64,000 bases of DNA from the NCBI GenBank assembly GCA_965229685.1, contig OZ245920.1:2542001-2606000 (forward strand), in the 5' to 3' direction. How positions within the stretch are numbered: position 1 is the stretch's first letter; every line of letters begins with the position of its first letter. This document shows positions 23,332 to 31,367 of this stretch, piece after piece. Both the position numbers and the translations under genes were made by a program. Source of the DNA: Pacificispira sp033344895. GTDB lineage: Bacteria > Pseudomonadota > Alphaproteobacteria > UBA8366 > Aestuariispiraceae. The notes under the pieces were generated by a model. It worked only from the letters and a program-made list of their open reading frames with translations, did no database searches and had not been told where the DNA came from.

Positions 23332-24182
23332 CAGGTTGAGGGCGCTTGTCTATGATGAAGCGATTTTCGGAAAAACCAAACGATCCACGGAATGCCTATT
23401 ACAGCGCCAAGGGGCCCCAACCACCAAAAGGCTCGAAACTCATCCAAGGTCCAATTCTGTGTCCCGCTATAAACTGTCCCTTCGACTAATAGCAACACGA
23501 ACACAATCGCATTGTTCGACATGTGGATGACTATGGGCCCAAAAAGAGATTTTGTTTTCATGTAAATTGCTGAGAGAACAGCTCCAAAAATTAACCCGCC
23601 AACAACGTCAACATGAAACAAGGCGAATATCATGGACGAGAACACTACCGCCTTGGCGGGCCCATATTGTTGGTGCCACCTATTAAGCAGAAAGCCCCTG
23701 AAAAATAATTCTTCGACTACAGGCGCGATAGCCACGAGGACAATCGCATTAACCCCACTCGCAAGAACAGCTTCAATTCGTGGTTCCCACCAGATAAGAG
23801 GCGGAACGTCCAATACCCAAAAAACCACGAAATCCGGCCAAGCGTATGATAGTGGCAAATAAACTGAGTATAAGCCAAAAACCGAAACGCCAACTAGCGG
23901 GATGCCAAGAAGACTGTAAATCCAAACCTGTTTTGCATTTAGCCGGTGCCCAAACGAAATTTGATCTGCAATGCCCGCTTTCTTACAAGCAACCCAAATT
24001 AAGCTGGCTAAGAGAACATACACCGCACACCCGACAATCGCGTCCGGAAGCGACCGTACCTCAGCTACAAAAAATTCAGGCCAAATGAATCTAGCACTCA
24101 AGAGTGGAAGCGCCGTTGCCAGCAATAACATCAGCAACAAACTTCGCCCCCGAAGTACAGCAAACATCGCCGATGAATCCAT
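23331..24182 (-). CDS. CPBP-family intramembrane metalloprotease
   Basis: A 283-residue membrane protein with about eight helices. The CPBP/Rce1 motifs are present: EELFFRG (about two-thirds along), FALFHVD and IHMSNNAIV. These give the Glu-Glu, Arg and His residues of the active site. Substrate unknown; relatives cut or modify membrane peptides, including in bacteriocin self-immunity. The start at 24182 is chosen because AAGGCG lies 8 bases upstream; an in-frame ATG at 24263 would add 27 residues with no ribosome site. AT-richer than the mer operon beside it. Confidence 0.75.
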   Translation of the reverse strand: MDSSAMFAVLRGRSLLLMLLLATALPLLSARFIWPEFFVAEVRSLPDAIVGCAVYVLLASLIWVACKKAGIADQISFGHRLNAKQVWIYSLLGIPLVGVSVFGLYSVYLPLSYAWPDFVVFWVLDVPPLIWWEPRIEAVLASGVNAIVLVAIAPVVEELFFRGFLLNRWHQQYGPAKAVVFSSMIFALFHVDVVGGLIFGAVLSAIYMKTKSLFGPIVIHMSNNAIVFVLLLVEGTVYSGTQNWTLDEFRAFWWLGPLGAVIGIPWIVWFFRKSLHHRQAPST

Positions 24183-24372
24183 TTGCGGTTCGCCTTCTTG
24201 GTGCTCTTTCAATTTTCCTCCATGCGCCGCGCGATCAAATGGAATTGATGCGGCCCCATTCATTATAAACTCAGGTGTTTACTTTCAGGCAACTAGGAAC
24301 AGAAATAGCGTCAACGAAGAATAGTAACCGGCACAGATTCAGCGAGCTTCGAGTACCAACCTAATTTCCAAC

Positions 24373-24392
24373 GCACATCCGTTCCTGGCTAC
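24373..24392. repeat. Short left-end fragment of the island repeat
   Basis: CACATCCGTTCCTGGCTACG resembles the left end of the fuller copies (ACGTCCGCTTCTGGCTAACG). Only about 20 bases are recognisable. Confidence 0.35.
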
Positions 24393-24440
24393 GTTCCACT
24401 AGAGGAGGCAGAGCGGACCAAATCCGCTCCGCCCTAAGGG

Positions 24441-25076
24441 TCAGACTTCAACTTGTTCAGCAATTTCGAGCGCATCATCGACTTCTATTCCTAGATAACG
24501 AACGGTGCTCTCGATTTTTGTATGGCCCAGCAACAGCTGGACGGCACGCAGGTTTCCGGTTTTTCGGTAGATCAGCGTCGCCTTTGTACGCCTCAGCGAA
24601 TGTGTCCCGTACAAGGCCCGGTCGAGACCAATGTATGTGACCCAGTTGCCGACCAGTCGCGCGTATTGCCTAGTTGTTAGATGCTCATCTCTACCGCGGT
24701 TCCCAGGGAACAAATACTCTCCCAGTGGCCGCCGGGGTGACTCGAGATAGGCATCGACGGCTTCCCGTGTTGGTTCGGTTAGCTCGAACTTGACCGGTCT
24801 GCCGGTTTTCCGCTGACGGACCGTCGCTCGATTCGCCGTACAGCCATTCGGGGCTATGTCGTTCACCTTCAAAGCGACGACATCACAACCACGCAGTTTG
24901 CTGTCGATCGCCACATTGAAGAGGGCGAGATCCCGAACCTTCCTTGACAACCCAAGATGCGCTCGAATGGCCCATACATGTTTCGCTTTCAAAGGTGGCT
25001 TCGGGCCAGTGAACTTTCCCTTGTTCCAGGGCACACGGCGTCTGCTTGGGGCGCAGTTAATGGTTAAATGTACCAT
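24441..25076 (-). CDS. Tyrosine recombinase (integrase-type, short form)
   Basis: A 211-residue protein consisting mostly of a catalytic domain. Catalytic residues are visible: Arg in SKLRGCDVVALK, the HxxR box in THSLRRTKATLI, His in LLGHTKIESTVRY and the nucleophile Tyr in VRYLGIEV. The N-terminus has SRRRVPWNKGK but no full SAM-like core-binding domain, so it is shorter than a phage integrase. Its position inside the accessory region suggests a part in rearranging the island, but no att sites or tRNA target were seen. The ATG at 25076 is the most sensible start; an upstream one at 25190 adds unrelated sequence. Confidence 0.78.
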   Translation of the reverse strand: MVHLTINCAPSRRRVPWNKGKFTGPKPPLKAKHVWAIRAHLGLSRKVRDLALFNVAIDSKLRGCDVVALKVNDIAPNGCTANRATVRQRKTGRPVKFELTEPTREAVDAYLESPRRPLGEYLFPGNRGRDEHLTTRQYARLVGNWVTYIGLDRALYGTHSLRRTKATLIYRKTGNLRAVQLLLGHTKIESTVRYLGIEVDDALEIAEQVEV

Positions 25077-25224
25077 CGGAGCTCTCCTCAGAAGATGGAT
25101 GGAAGAGAGCAGTATGCGGTCGGTAGATGAAACGACCGAATTGCCAACCCCTGCTAACCTGAACAAGATCGGCATATGCAGCGGGGCCAAACTTGTTTCC
25201 CCATAAGCCCTGGGAGGGAAGGCG

Positions 25225-25455
25225 ATGACAAAATCTACAGTCTTTTACAGCAACCGAACCCAGGCCGTTCGGATCCCAAAGGCATTGGCGTTTCCGGATC
25301 ACATCAAAAAGGTTGAAGTCCTGGCCGTTGGAAACGCGCTTGTGATTTACCCACAAGGCGCAACGTGGAGAACTTTCTTCGAAGGCGACCGGGCGACCTC
25401 GGACTTCATGGCCACGCGCGATCAACCTGGGCAACAGGTGCGCGAAGGTCTCTGA
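25225..25455 (+). CDS. VapB-like antitoxin without a toxin partner
   Basis: A 76-residue protein. The N-terminal SNRTQAVRIPKAL is the AbrB/MazE-type DNA-binding strand pattern of VapB antitoxins, and the C-terminal tail (DFMATRDQPGQQ) resembles the toxin-binding end. GGGAGG precedes the ATG. A vapC gene normally follows within a few bases; here the next sequence is a repeat copy and no PIN-domain frame is seen on either strand. The gene is an orphan, probably left after loss of the toxin. Confidence 0.75.
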   Translation: MTKSTVFYSNRTQAVRIPKALAFPDHIKKVEVLAVGNALVIYPQGATWRTFFEGDRATSDFMATRDQPGQQVREGL

Positions 25456-25476
25456 AGGCGCGTGCAGCCACCTTAA

Positions 25477-25545
25477 AACGTCCGCTTCTGGCTAACGGCC
25501 GCCGGCAGAAGGGGCGTGGTGCCTGGCTTGCTGCCTGACCCATAT
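25477..25545. repeat. Dispersed island repeat, copy 4
   Basis: Starts AACGTCCGCTTCTGGCTAAC, continues through CGCCGGCAGAAGGGGC, and ends CTGCCTGACCCATATCAG. It sits directly after the orphan vapB stop, where vapC would be expected. Confidence 0.68.
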
Positions 25546-25580
25546 CAGAAGAGTGCAGAAGTCGAGGTTTCAACTCACAA

Positions 25581-26234
25581 CTAGCGTTGTATTTCGGTCG
25601 CGGTTTCAAAGTCGAAGCGTGCGTAGAACCGAGCCATTTCGCTGTCAGTTGCGGCCTGACCGCAGAATGTCTTCACGTATGACGGAACGCGCCGCATGCG
25701 TTCGGAGGTACTCTCCACCACTTGCATGGAGATATATCCAATTTGGGTCAGGTAGACCGTCCTGGCACGGACATCAGCATCGTCTGCTGAGAAGCCGTAC
25801 TTCACAAATAGCGAACGGATCGCGTCGAGGCGTCGCTCATCCGCTGCGTTGACTCGCCGTGCCACGGCCTCTGATTTATGAGCCCAGCCACGAATCGCGA
25901 AGTCGAGTTGCGGCTCGAAGCAGTTTTCGTCATGGAATACGGCAATAAGGTTGAGAACCGCCTCTGTGATAGTTTCGGAATAGGCTGCGCAAGCCGCCAC
26001 AAACGCACCGGTGTTCTTCTCATCCCACTCGCTCAAGAGCGCGTCGAGCAACGCCGGTCTATCCTTGAAGAACCAATAGAAGCTCGTGCGCGAAATGCTC
26101 ATAGCCGTGGCCAACGGCTGAATCTTCACGGCGTCGACCCCGGATTCGACCAAGGCTGACTTTGCCGCCTCCAACCAGGTTTCGCGTGACCCCCGCCAAC
26201 CCGATTCCTTATGCATGCCGGTACCATCATTCAT
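25581..26234 (-). CDS. TetR-family transcriptional regulator
   Basis: A 217-residue regulator. The TetR helix-turn-helix is at about residues 15-60 (SRETWLEAAKSALVESG, then ISRTSFYWFFKDRPALLDAL). The C-terminal ligand domain is divergent. It is divergent from the demethylase and racemase-family genes and probably controls them, via the palindrome at about 26299-26311. The ATG at 26234 puts the HTH in the normal place; the longer frame from 26366 would overlap the neighbouring gene's start. Confidence 0.8.
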   Translation of the reverse strand: MNDGTGMHKESGWRGSRETWLEAAKSALVESGVDAVKIQPLATAMSISRTSFYWFFKDRPALLDALLSEWDEKNTGAFVAACAAYSETITEAVLNLIAVFHDENCFEPQLDFAIRGWAHKSEAVARRVNAADERRLDAIRSLFVKYGFSADDADVRARTVYLTQIGYISMQVVESTSERMRRVPSYVKTFCGQAATDSEMARFYARFDFETATEIQR

Positions 26235-26296
26235 ACCCTGTAGATACTCCGCGCCTCCCCATTGAACAAGGGAAATGAACAGTGCTGTACTCACAA

Positions 26297-26326
26297 TTGA
26301 CACATGTGTACATTTTATGAGATACC
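26297..26326 (+). promoter_or_regulatory. Promoter and likely TetR operator of the demethylase gene
   Basis: TTGACA (26297-26302), a perfect -35, overlaps the palindrome GACACATGTGTAC (core ACACATGTGT, 26300-26309). A weak -10 (GATACC, 26321-26326) follows 18 bp later. Binding of the divergent TetR protein here would block the -35. Confidence 0.5.
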
Positions 26327-26350
26327 CGCTCATCCATTGAGGAGAGCGCC

Positions 26351-28396
26351 ATGTCCAAAGATCCACTACTTCAGCCGTATCAGCTAAAGCATCTCACTTT
26401 GCGCAACCGGATCATGACGACCAGCCATGAACCGGCATATCCAGAAGACGGAATGCCGAAGGAACGATATGCGGCCTATCACGCGGAACGCGCAAAGGCG
26501 GGCGTGGCACTGGCGATGACGGCCGGTTCCGCAGCGGTGTCGAAAGACAGCCCCCCGGTTTTCAACAACATCCTCGCCTATAAGGACGAAGTGGTTCCAT
26601 GGATCCGGCAACTAACCGACAAGTGCCACGATCATGGTTGTGCCGTCATGATCCAGCTCACGCATCTGGGGCGGCGTACCAACTGGTCCAAGGGCGATTG
26701 GCTCCCTTCCGTCTCATCTTCCAAGCATCGGGAGCCCGCTCACCGAGCATTCCCAAAACTCGCGGAAGACTGGGACATAGAAAGAATAATTCGAGACTAT
26801 GCTGACGCCGCGGAGCGAATGAAAGCCGGCGGCATGGACGGCATTGAGCTGCAAGTTTACGGCCACCTGATAGACCAATTCTGGTCGCCTCTGACCAACG
26901 ATCTGGACGGCCCCTACGGCGGCCAGACCTTGGAAAGCAGGATGAAACTGGTTTTCGACGTGTTGGGTGGGATACGCGACCGCGTTGGCAACGAATTCGT
27001 TGTCGGACTGCGCTACACCGCCGACGAAGCCGAGGCAGGCGGAATCACTCCGAAAGAAGGTCTCGAGATTTCGAAGCGGCTCGCCGCCAGCGGAATGGTC
27101 GATTTCCTGAATGTCATTCGCGGCCGCATTCACACGGACCCGGCGATGACTGATGTCATCCCTGTGCAAGGCATGAAGAACGCACCGCATCTCGACTTTG
27201 CCGGGGCCGTTAAGGAAGCGACGGGCATGCCGACATTTCACGCGGCAAAAATCCCGGATGTCCCGACGGCCCGGCACGCCATCGCGTCAGGCTTGCTCGA
27301 CATGGTCGGCATGACCCGCGCCCACATGGCTGATCCGCATATTGTAAAGAAAATCGTGGAGGGGCGAGAGCAGGATATTCGCCCATGTGTCGGGGCCACC
27401 TACTGCCTTGACCGAATCTACGCGGGTGGAGAGGCGCTCTGCATCCACAATGCGGCTACCGGACGCGAACTAACCATGCCGCACGAGATTGCGCCCGCAA
27501 CCGATAAGAAGAAAATCGTAATTGTCGGTGCGGGCCCGGCCGGTTTGGAGGCGGCAAGGGTAGCTGCCGAGCGCGGTCATGATGTCACCGTCTTCGAGGT
27601 TCAGCCGAACCCGGGCGGTCAAATCCGTTTGACTGCACAGAATCCGCGACGGCGGGAAATGATGTCCATCATTGATTGGCGGATGGCCCAATGCGCCGCC
27701 CGGGACGTCGAGTTTCGGTTCAACACCTGGGCCGAGGTCGACGATGTAACCGCACTGAACCCGGACGTGGTAATCGTCGCTACAGGCGGCTTGCCAAACA
27801 TGGAGCTGTTTGAAAGCGGTGAGGAAGCGTCCCTTGTTGTCAGCGCATGGGACTTGATCTCCGGGGACGTGAAACCGGGGCAGGATGTCTTGATCTATGA
27901 CGAAAGTGGCGATCATCCCGGTTTGATGGCCGCAGAAATTGCTGCCAATGCAGGTGCAAAAGTCGAGATCATGACGCCGGATCGCACCTTCGCCCCTGAC
28001 GTCATGGCGATGAACCTCGTCCCTTACATGCGCGCACTGCAGGATAAGGACGTCACCTTCACGGTCACACGAAGGCTCAAAGGGGTGCAGAAGGACGGAA
28101 ACCGGCTGAAGGCTACAATCGGGACGGACTACAGCGACCACACGACTGAGAAGACCTATGACCAAGTAGTTCTGAACTACGGTACTCTACCGTTGGCCGA
28201 TCTTTACTTTGAGCTGAAGCCTCTCGCATCAAATCAAGGAGCCGTTGACCACGAGGCGCTAATTGCCGGTCGTCCACAGAATCTCGTTCGTAATCCTGAT
28301 GGCAAATTCAAGCTTTTCCGGATCGGTGACGCCGTTAGCGCACGAAACACCCACGCCGCGATCTATGACGCGTTGCGCCTCGTCAAGGACGTCTGA
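26351..28396 (+). CDS. N-methylproline demethylase-like flavoprotein (TMADH/FadH family)
   Basis: A 681-residue enzyme. An Old-Yellow-Enzyme type FMN barrel (about residues 1-340) is followed by an Fe-S segment and a two-Rossmann flavin domain (IVIVGAGPAGLEAARVAAERG, about 393). The Fe-S segment reads PCVGATYCLDRIYAGGEALC; compared with the trimethylamine dehydrogenase pattern (CxxCxxC-x11/12-C), the second Cys appears to be Ala. The family demethylates or oxidises amines, or reduces enoyl-CoA. Linkage to a proline-racemase-family gene favours N-methylproline demethylation, as in proline betaine breakdown (StcD/HpbA). No Rieske demethylase or betaine transporter is near. GGAG precedes the ATG. 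Confidence 0.75.
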   Translation: MSKDPLLQPYQLKHLTLRNRIMTTSHEPAYPEDGMPKERYAAYHAERAKAGVALAMTAGSAAVSKDSPPVFNNILAYKDEVVPWIRQLTDKCHDHGCAVMIQLTHLGRRTNWSKGDWLPSVSSSKHREPAHRAFPKLAEDWDIERIIRDYADAAERMKAGGMDGIELQVYGHLIDQFWSPLTNDLDGPYGGQTLESRMKLVFDVLGGIRDRVGNEFVVGLRYTADEAEAGGITPKEGLEISKRLAASGMVDFLNVIRGRIHTDPAMTDVIPVQGMKNAPHLDFAGAVKEATGMPTFHAAKIPDVPTARHAIASGLLDMVGMTRAHMADPHIVKKIVEGREQDIRPCVGATYCLDRIYAGGEALCIHNAATGRELTMPHEIAPATDKKKIVIVGAGPAGLEAARVAAERGHDVTVFEVQPNPGGQIRLTAQNPRRREMMSIIDWRMAQCAARDVEFRFNTWAEVDDVTALNPDVVIVATGGLPNMELFESGEEASLVVSAWDLISGDVKPGQDVLIYDESGDHPGLMAAEIAANAGAKVEIMTPDRTFAPDVMAMNLVPYMRALQDKDVTFTVTRRLKGVQKDGNRLKATIGTDYSDHTTEKTYDQVVLNYGTLPLADLYFELKPLASNQGAVDHEALIAGRPQNLVRNPDGKFKLFRIGDAVSARNTHAAIYDALRLVKDV

Positions 28397-28397
28397 A

Positions 28398-29432
28398 ATG
28401 CGCACTACGAAAATCATCCATGTCGTCTCGGTGCATGCGGAGGGAGAAGTCGGCGATGTCATCGTTGGCGGTGTTTCTCCGCCGCCAGGTGACACTTTGT
28501 GGGAGCAGCGCAAGTGGATCGCCGAGGACCAGACTCTCCGGAACTTTGTTCTGAACGAACCGCGTGGCGGAGTATTCCGGCACGTCAATCTACTGGTGCC
28601 GCCACGACACCCGGATGCCCAGGCTGCGTGGATCATCATGGAGCCCGAAGACACTCCGCCAATGTCCGGGTCCAACTCAATTTGTGTCGCAACGGCTCTT
28701 TTGGACACGGGGATCGTTCCGATGACGGAGCCTGTCACTGAAATGGTACTGGAAGCTCCTGGCGGATTGGTCCACGTTCGCGCGGACTGCGCTAACGGCA
28801 AAGCGGAAAGGATTACCGTCGAGAATCTGCCGTCATTCGCACACAGCTTGGGCGTCGAATTGGTGGTTGAGGGACTGGGCACCATTTCTGTCGACACAGC
28901 CTTCGGCGGCGATAGCTTTGTCGTCGTGGATACTCAAGATCTCGAGTTGAAACTCGATGTTCAAGATGCCCGTCACCTGGCCGAACTCGGTGTTCGGATT
29001 ACCAATGCCGCCAATGCGCAACTGACATTCCACCATCCAACACGGCCCGATTGGGGGCATCACTCGTTCTGCCTGTTTGCCGGGCCTCTCGAACAGGACG
29101 GGGTCGGCCTAAGGGCACAATCTGTTGTCTCGATTCAACCAGGTAAACTCGACCGCTCCCCGACCGGCACCGCCGTTTCGGCACGCATGGCGTTGCTTCA
29201 TGCTAGAGGTTTGATGGGGGTCGGAGACCGTTTCACCGGCGTTTCGATCATCGGATCAGAGTTTCACGGCAAGATCCTGGGTACCACCCAGGTAGGTAGC
29301 CTCACCGCAATCCGACCGCAGATCAGTGGCCGCGCATGGGTAACCGGAACGCATCAGCATATGCTGGATCCGGACGATCCATGGCCGAGTGGATATAGGA
29401 TTGCCGATACCTGGCCAATGACAAGCAAATAG
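28398..29432 (+). CDS. Proline racemase-family enzyme with Ser/Thr at the catalytic cysteine positions
   Basis: A 344-residue two-domain protein of the proline racemase / hydroxyproline epimerase / trans-3-hydroxyproline dehydratase family. The first catalytic motif is MSGSNSICVATAL (family MCGHN) and the second DRSPTGTAVSARMA (family DRSPCGTG), so both base positions are non-cysteine (Ser and Thr). Thr at the second position is known in trans-3-hydroxy-L-proline dehydratases; this argues against simple racemisation. The start is one base after the stop of the demethylase gene, so the two are co-transcribed and probably act on proline derivatives in turn. Confidence 0.8.
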   Translation: MRTTKIIHVVSVHAEGEVGDVIVGGVSPPPGDTLWEQRKWIAEDQTLRNFVLNEPRGGVFRHVNLLVPPRHPDAQAAWIIMEPEDTPPMSGSNSICVATALLDTGIVPMTEPVTEMVLEAPGGLVHVRADCANGKAERITVENLPSFAHSLGVELVVEGLGTISVDTAFGGDSFVVVDTQDLELKLDVQDARHLAELGVRITNAANAQLTFHHPTRPDWGHHSFCLFAGPLEQDGVGLRAQSVVSIQPGKLDRSPTGTAVSARMALLHARGLMGVGDRFTGVSIIGSEFHGKILGTTQVGSLTAIRPQISGRAWVTGTHQHMLDPDDPWPSGYRIADTWPMTSK

Positions 29433-29442
29433 AACCAGTGGA

Positions 29443-29462
29443 GATGTCCGTTCCTGGCTACT
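29443..29462. repeat. Short left-end fragment of the island repeat
   Basis: GATGTCCGTTCCTGGCTACT resembles the left end of the fuller copies, directly after the racemase-family gene. The remaining gene-free sequence up to 29706 shows no further structure. Confidence 0.4.
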
Positions 29463-29706
29463 ATCGTATGGATTTCACGGCAGCTACCAGACTCATGTTC
29501 CGGCCAGACGCCGTCACTCGACAGGGGTAGAGTTATGTACACTCCGACGTCGGTGCCCATCGGAATCAGGACCAAACAGAAGATTGTGATTCTGGCACTC
29601 AGGTGAATCTAGATTGGCGTAGAACAGTAGAAAGAGGCTATTCTCAATTGCCAATAAATTTTATACTCGCGCTTTGCGATATTTTCAGGCGTTACCGGTC
29701 ACTCTC

Positions 29707-30327
29707 ATGAATCGATCTATAATTGGACTGTTTCTATTCCTCCTAAGTGCATGCGCTGAACAAGCGACTCCAACAGTAAACGATCGGGAGGAACTGGGCA
29801 TCGCCATGTGGGATGCCTGTAATGCCCACGGAGAAATGGAACTTTTAGGCGTATCGGCGGCTGGCGAGCCAATTGTCCGTGAAAAGGCGCTAGGATTTCC
29901 TTCAGGGGCTTATCGGCGTTGTATTGGCCGCCAAAGATACGAACAAGTCGCTGCTCTGAAACGCCCAGCAGCCGATTTATTTGAGCGAGTTCGACTGACC
30001 GCCGCAACACCTCCATACCGACCTGCTGTGTTCTATGATCCGGACAGTCCGCCGGTTCGTCACGTATTCGCTTCTACAGAGGAAGTTTACCTCTTCATCC
30101 TAACGAACGCACTGCCGAGGCAAACCGATCTAGAAATCGAATGGCGCTCACCGGATGGTCATCGTTTGGTTGTTGAACGTGCAATTGGACCAACTAGTTC
30201 CTCGCACGTTGGTAACTGGGTAATAGTTCGTTGCCCGGTAAATGCACCTTTGCGAGTTGGCTCTTGGGGTGTCACCGTCAGGGCAATGAGCCAGCACGTT
30301 TGGCAAGACGGTTTTACCGTCAAATAG
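29707..30327 (+). CDS. Lipoprotein of unknown function
   Basis: A 206-residue protein. The signal peptide ends in the lipobox LLSAC, so Cys20 should be lipidated. The mature part has scattered Cys residues (DACNAHGEME, RRCIGRQ and VRCPVN) and a C-terminal half that reads like a beta-sandwich (LEIEWRSPDGHRLV, SWGVTVRA). No domain recognised. The ATG at 29707 starts directly before the hydrophobic core; an upstream one at 29674 adds 11 residues. Base composition is moderate, unlike the core flanks. Confidence 0.6.
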   Translation: MNRSIIGLFLFLLSACAEQATPTVNDREELGIAMWDACNAHGEMELLGVSAAGEPIVREKALGFPSGAYRRCIGRQRYEQVAALKRPAADLFERVRLTAATPPYRPAVFYDPDSPPVRHVFASTEEVYLFILTNALPRQTDLEIEWRSPDGHRLVVERAIGPTSSSHVGNWVIVRCPVNAPLRVGSWGVTVRAMSQHVWQDGFTVK

Positions 30328-30448
30328 CCCCGTGTACCCCTACAGAATGGCGGGCAACCGAGCGTCTCGAAGTCATGTCGGTTAGGGAGGACCAGAGACA
30401 AAGCTGCGACCGCATGTCCGTTTCTGGCAATTGGTTTGGGCCCGCGAG

Positions 30449-30515
30449 ACTGTCCGCTTCTGGCTATCCGTCGTCGGCGGAAGGGGCCTGGGGTCTGGCC
30501 CGCTGCCTGACCCGA
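30449..30515. repeat. Dispersed island repeat, copy 5, with a second partial copy before it
   Basis: ACTGTCCGCTTCTGGCTATC, then GGCGGAAGGGGCCTGGG, then CTGCCTGACCCGAAAGAG. A separate left-end fragment, GCATGTCCGTTTCTGGCAA, lies at 30413-30430. Confidence 0.6.
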
Positions 30516-30577
30516 AAGAGACGTTCTAAGCTGCGAATCAGGTAGCTCAACAAGACCGACGAAGGTACCCGACCTCT

Positions 30578-30769
30578 GTGGAACACCTAGAGTCCCTTTG
30601 CTTCCCTGGAAAGGACACTTTCTATTGTGGTAATTTTGTTAAGTCTCTCTTAGATGGGGGCGTTTTGCGAAATCAAATCGGTTTGATTGCAGCTTCGTAC
30701 GCAAGTATGAAATCTGGTGCGGACGGCCGGTGGTTTTTTTCGATACTGGAGAAGGTGGGTTCTGGGTAA
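30578..30769 (+). CDS. Small AT-rich gene of unknown function
   Basis: A 63-residue frame from a GTG. No signal peptide or motif is evident; one Cys pair-like segment (FYCGNF) is seen. Its stop (TAA) lies next to the GTG of the AT-rich membrane gene, so the two may be one unit. It may also be chance; there is no clear ribosome site. Confidence 0.3.
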   Translation: MEHLESLCFPGKDTFYCGNFVKSLLDGGVLRNQIGLIAASYASMKSGADGRWFFSILEKVGSG

Positions 30770-30770
30770 T

Positions 30771-31220
30771 GTGTGGGACGGAGCGGTGAGCGTAACAAAA
30801 ATAGTTGAGGCAGACTTCTCTACGTGGAAGAGGTTTAGGGCCCTATTTATTATTCAGGTTTTTGTTTCGTTTCTATCTTTGTATTTTACATTTATTTTCG
30901 ATATCTCAATATTAATGATTACTCCGCTAGTTTTTACATTTCTATGTACATTTTTATTTTTGTCTATTTATTTGTATTTTGGGGTTTCGTATCTGCCTGA
31001 GGTTTACGGGATAGATACTAGCAAATCTCAAATTATGTTGGGGTTTCTAAATTCCAGAAATATTCAAGGCTTGGATATTTGCTCTGATGCGAGGGCGCGT
31101 ATTGCGTTGGTGAGAGGGCGTTGTTTTCAGCTTGTCTGGATTTGTTGGGCTTGGTTTGTGCTGTTTGTGTTTTTGTTGCCTGCAGTGTTGGCGGTTGTGG
31201 CGGTTGTCGTACATATGTGA
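30771..31220 (+). CDS. AT-rich membrane protein of unknown function
   Basis: A 149-residue protein with about four hydrophobic helices (about residues 22-70 as two helices, and a long stretch near 120-149) and a short polar middle (GIDTSKSQIMLGFLNSRN). Codons are strongly T-rich (many TTT, TTA, TAT), unlike every other gene in the window, which points to a distant donor. The start is uncertain: GTG at 30771 or at 30786 (GGAG close by) are candidates. No family recognised. Confidence 0.5.
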   Translation: MWDGAVSVTKIVEADFSTWKRFRALFIIQVFVSFLSLYFTFIFDISILMITPLVFTFLCTFLFLSIYLYFGVSYLPEVYGIDTSKSQIMLGFLNSRNIQGLDICSDARARIALVRGRCFQLVWICWAWFVLFVFLLPAVLAVVAVVVHM

Positions 31221-31342
31221 GTGTGGATTGACCAATTTGGGGGGGATGGGGACGATTAGTGCGGTGCACTCCTACCCATTGTCCGATCAATCTTGATCGG
31301 GCGACTATGGCTTGAGCCGTCAAACTACTTCCAGATTTCGGT

Positions 31343-31367
31343 AGCGTCCGCATCTGGCTAACGGCCT
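31343..31367. repeat. Left-end copy of the island repeat (right edge)
   Basis: AGCGTCCGCATCTGGCTAACG matches the left end of copies 3 and 4. It lies close to where GC-rich core sequence resumes, mirroring the right-end fragment at 4871-4898. Confidence 0.55.

Noticed and set aside
24441..25076. Integrase gene examined for a nearby tRNA and att sites
   Set aside because: No tRNA-like cloverleaf or pair of direct repeats was found in the flanks, so no attachment site is claimed.
25553..25852. Plus-strand frame after repeat copy 4, considered as a missing VapC toxin
   Set aside because: It shows none of the acidic residues of a PIN domain and lies opposite the TetR gene.
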